Of a stretch of 64,000 nt of DNA, positions 62,913 to 64,000 are shown one piece after another. The position numbers were made by a program, and so were the translations under genes. The notes below the pieces were generated by a model. It was not told the DNA's origin, did not search any database, and was given only the letters and a program-made list of their open reading frames with translations. Within the stretch, counting starts at the first letter, position 1. Each line of letters starts with the position of its first letter. The stretch comes from Acidobacteriota bacterium (GTDB lineage Bacteria; Acidobacteriota; Terriglobia; Terriglobales; Acidobacteriaceae), in the NCBI GenBank assembly GCA_003225055.1, contig QIAU01000139.1, positions 1 through 64,000 of the forward strand, given 5' to 3'.

Positions 62913-63917
62913 ATGAAGTTCGGCATTACCATAAAACCGGATATGCCCGTAGAACGCATTGTCGCACTCACCCGGCAGGCAGAGTCGGCCGGTTTTGAGT
63001 ACGGGTGGATCTTCGATTCCCACATCCTTTGGCTGGAGCCGTATCCACTGCTGACCTTGATGGCGGCTAATACCAAGAGCATGCGCCTTGGCACCTGCGT
63101 GACCAATCCTGCGGTGCGCGACATTACCGTAACTTCGAGCCTGTTCGCCACCCTTAACCTGATTTCCGGTGGCCGAATGCAACTGGGCATTGGCCGCGGA
63201 GACAGTTCGCGCCGCGTGCTCGGAAAAAAGCCGGTCACGTCAGACCGTCTCGAGCAATCCGTAGAAACCTTCCGTAAGCTCACGGCGGGACAACCGGTGG
63301 ACTATGAGGAACGATCCGTCCGGCTGTCGTGGGCAACTGGCTCACCGCCGGTCTGGATTGCCGGGTATGGCCCCAAGGTATTGGAACTTGCTGGCCGCAT
63401 CGCCGACGGCATAATCCTGCAATTCGCCGATCCTGACCTCATCTCTTGGTGCCTGAGTTTTGTTAAGCGAGGCGCCGAGGCGACGGGCAGAGACCCGCGC
63501 CGCATCGAGGTCATGTCCGCTGCTCCGGTTTGGGTTTCCGATGATCTGAATGTCGCCCGGGAGCGCGTGCGCTGGTTCCCTGCACTGGTTTCCAACCACG
63601 TTGTCGATCTCGTTTCGCGTTACAAACCCGAGGAACTCCCGTCTGCCCTGACCTCGTATATACGGAATCGAGGCCAGTACGACTACCTTCACCATTGTGA
63701 GGTCGAGAGTGACAACGCAAAATTCGTTTCCGACGAGGTCACCGATAGGTTCTGCCTGGTGGGACCGACCGAAGCCCACATCGAAAAGCTCCGAGCGTTA
63801 GCTCAGGTAGGAGTCACACAGTTCAACCTGTATCTGATGTGTGGCGAGGAGGAGGACACGATCGAGACGTATCGCAGAAAAATTCTGCCTGCATTGGAAA
63901 GAGTTGCCAAAGCCTGA
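62913..63917 (+). CDS. LLM-class (luciferase-like, probably F420- or flavin-dependent) oxidoreductase
   Basis: A 334-residue TIM-barrel enzyme of the luciferase-like monooxygenase superfamily, matching what I know as TIGR03842. Evidence is the N-terminus FGITIKPDMPVERIVALT, WIFDSHILWLEPYPLL, the cofactor-loop region RLGTCVTNPAVRD, SGGRMQLGIGRGDSSRRVLG, and PPVWIAGYGPKVLELAGRIADG. The cofactor (F420 or FMN) cannot be told from sequence alone. Members of this family sit beside dihydropyrimidinase genes, as here, so a role in the same pyrimidine or hydantoin breakdown route is likely. It is transcribed divergently from hydA and converges with the partial gene at the window end. Confidence 0.88.
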   Translation: MKFGITIKPDMPVERIVALTRQAESAGFEYGWIFDSHILWLEPYPLLTLMAANTKSMRLGTCVTNPAVRDITVTSSLFATLNLISGGRMQLGIGRGDSSRRVLGKKPVTSDRLEQSVETFRKLTAGQPVDYEERSVRLSWATGSPPVWIAGYGPKVLELAGRIADGIILQFADPDLISWCLSFVKRGAEATGRDPRRIEVMSAAPVWVSDDLNVARERVRWFPALVSNHVVDLVSRYKPEELPSALTSYIRNRGQYDYLHHCEVESDNAKFVSDEVTDRFCLVGPTEAHIEKLRALAQVGVTQFNLYLMCGEEEDTIETYRRKILPALERVAKA

Positions 63918-63933
63918 GTCACTTTTTGGCAGT

Positions 63934-64000
63934 TCACCCAACCACGGCCAGAAACTCGCCTTTTCTCCAGACCTTGGTGAAGGCATAGTAAGCGATAAAC
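63934..64000 (-). CDS. C-terminal end of a protein continuing beyond the window, possibly a membrane transporter
   Basis: The last 21 codons read FIAYYAFTKVWRKGEFLAVVG before a TGA at 63934. An aromatic helix end followed by a basic tail resembles the C-terminus of NCS1-type nucleobase or hydantoin permeases, and such a gene is commonly found with dihydropyrimidinase. With so few residues this is only a suggestion. Confidence 0.4.
   Translation of the reverse strand, partial: FIAYYAFTKVWRKGEFLAVVG

Overview
The window looks like a chromosomal segment of a member of the Acidobacteriota (Terriglobia, Koribacter-like). The grounds are a tandem array of very large two-module FtsX/MacB-type permeases matching what I know as the 'acidobacterial duplicated orphan permease' (ADOP) family, two TonB-dependent receptors with N-terminal carboxypeptidase-regulatory domains, and an abundance of secreted glycan-active enzymes. 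This assignment rests on family knowledge, not on a search. No rRNA, tRNA, CRISPR array, prophage or intact insertion sequence was seen.

Layout. (1) 1-6018: a truncated repeat lipoprotein with a lyase-like C-terminal domain (minus strand), a FemAB/GNAT-like protein and a UDP-GlcNAc 2-epimerase (plus strand), and a secreted GH5 glycosidase (minus strand). (2) 6146-8970: a DeoR regulator, SIS-domain protein and PfkB kinase operon. (3) 9228-37132: one continuous minus-strand transcription unit of about 28 kb. In transcription order it encodes a MacA/HlyD-type adaptor, an ABC ATPase, eight intact ADOP-type permeases, one permease broken by an internal deletion, a second ABC ATPase, a TolC-type outer membrane factor, an NtrC-type sigma-54 activator and an NtrY-like histidine kinase. 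Gaps are mostly 6-60 bp or short overlaps, and a GG-N10-GC sigma-54-like element lies directly before the first gene. (4) 37133-39193: relics (a fused, frameshifted toxin-antitoxin pair and a fragment of an Nramp transporter gene) followed by cutC. (5) 39258-44010: a TonB-dependent receptor divergent from a second DeoR regulator, with a 35-bp interrupted palindrome between them. (6) 44505-48722: a two-subunit 2-oxoacid:ferredoxin oxidoreductase and an intact Nramp transporter, then a decayed CPA2 antiporter. (7) 49453-54757: GH16 glucanase with two malectin-like domains and a type I pullulanase. (8) 55151-60873: a minimal TatA, an unknown secreted protein, a second TonB-dependent receptor, and a single-domain response regulator with a small upstream ORF. 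(9) 61432-64000: dihydropyrimidinase, an LLM-class oxidoreductase and the last 21 codons of a probable transporter.

The most striking feature is region 3. ADOP permeases were named orphans because they are normally not next to an ABC ATPase. Here eight intact copies are packed in one operon with two ATPases, an adaptor, an outer-membrane channel and their own sigma-54 two-component system. This suggests a tripartite export machine whose permease and periplasmic part may be interchangeable, with diverse permeases sharing common energising and envelope-spanning parts. That reading is inference. The rest of the window reads as glycan scavenging (GH5, GH16, pullulanase, lyase-like protein, TonB receptors, sugar-phosphate regulators) and metal handling (CutC, Nramp), with small decaying remnants between 37 and 49 kb.
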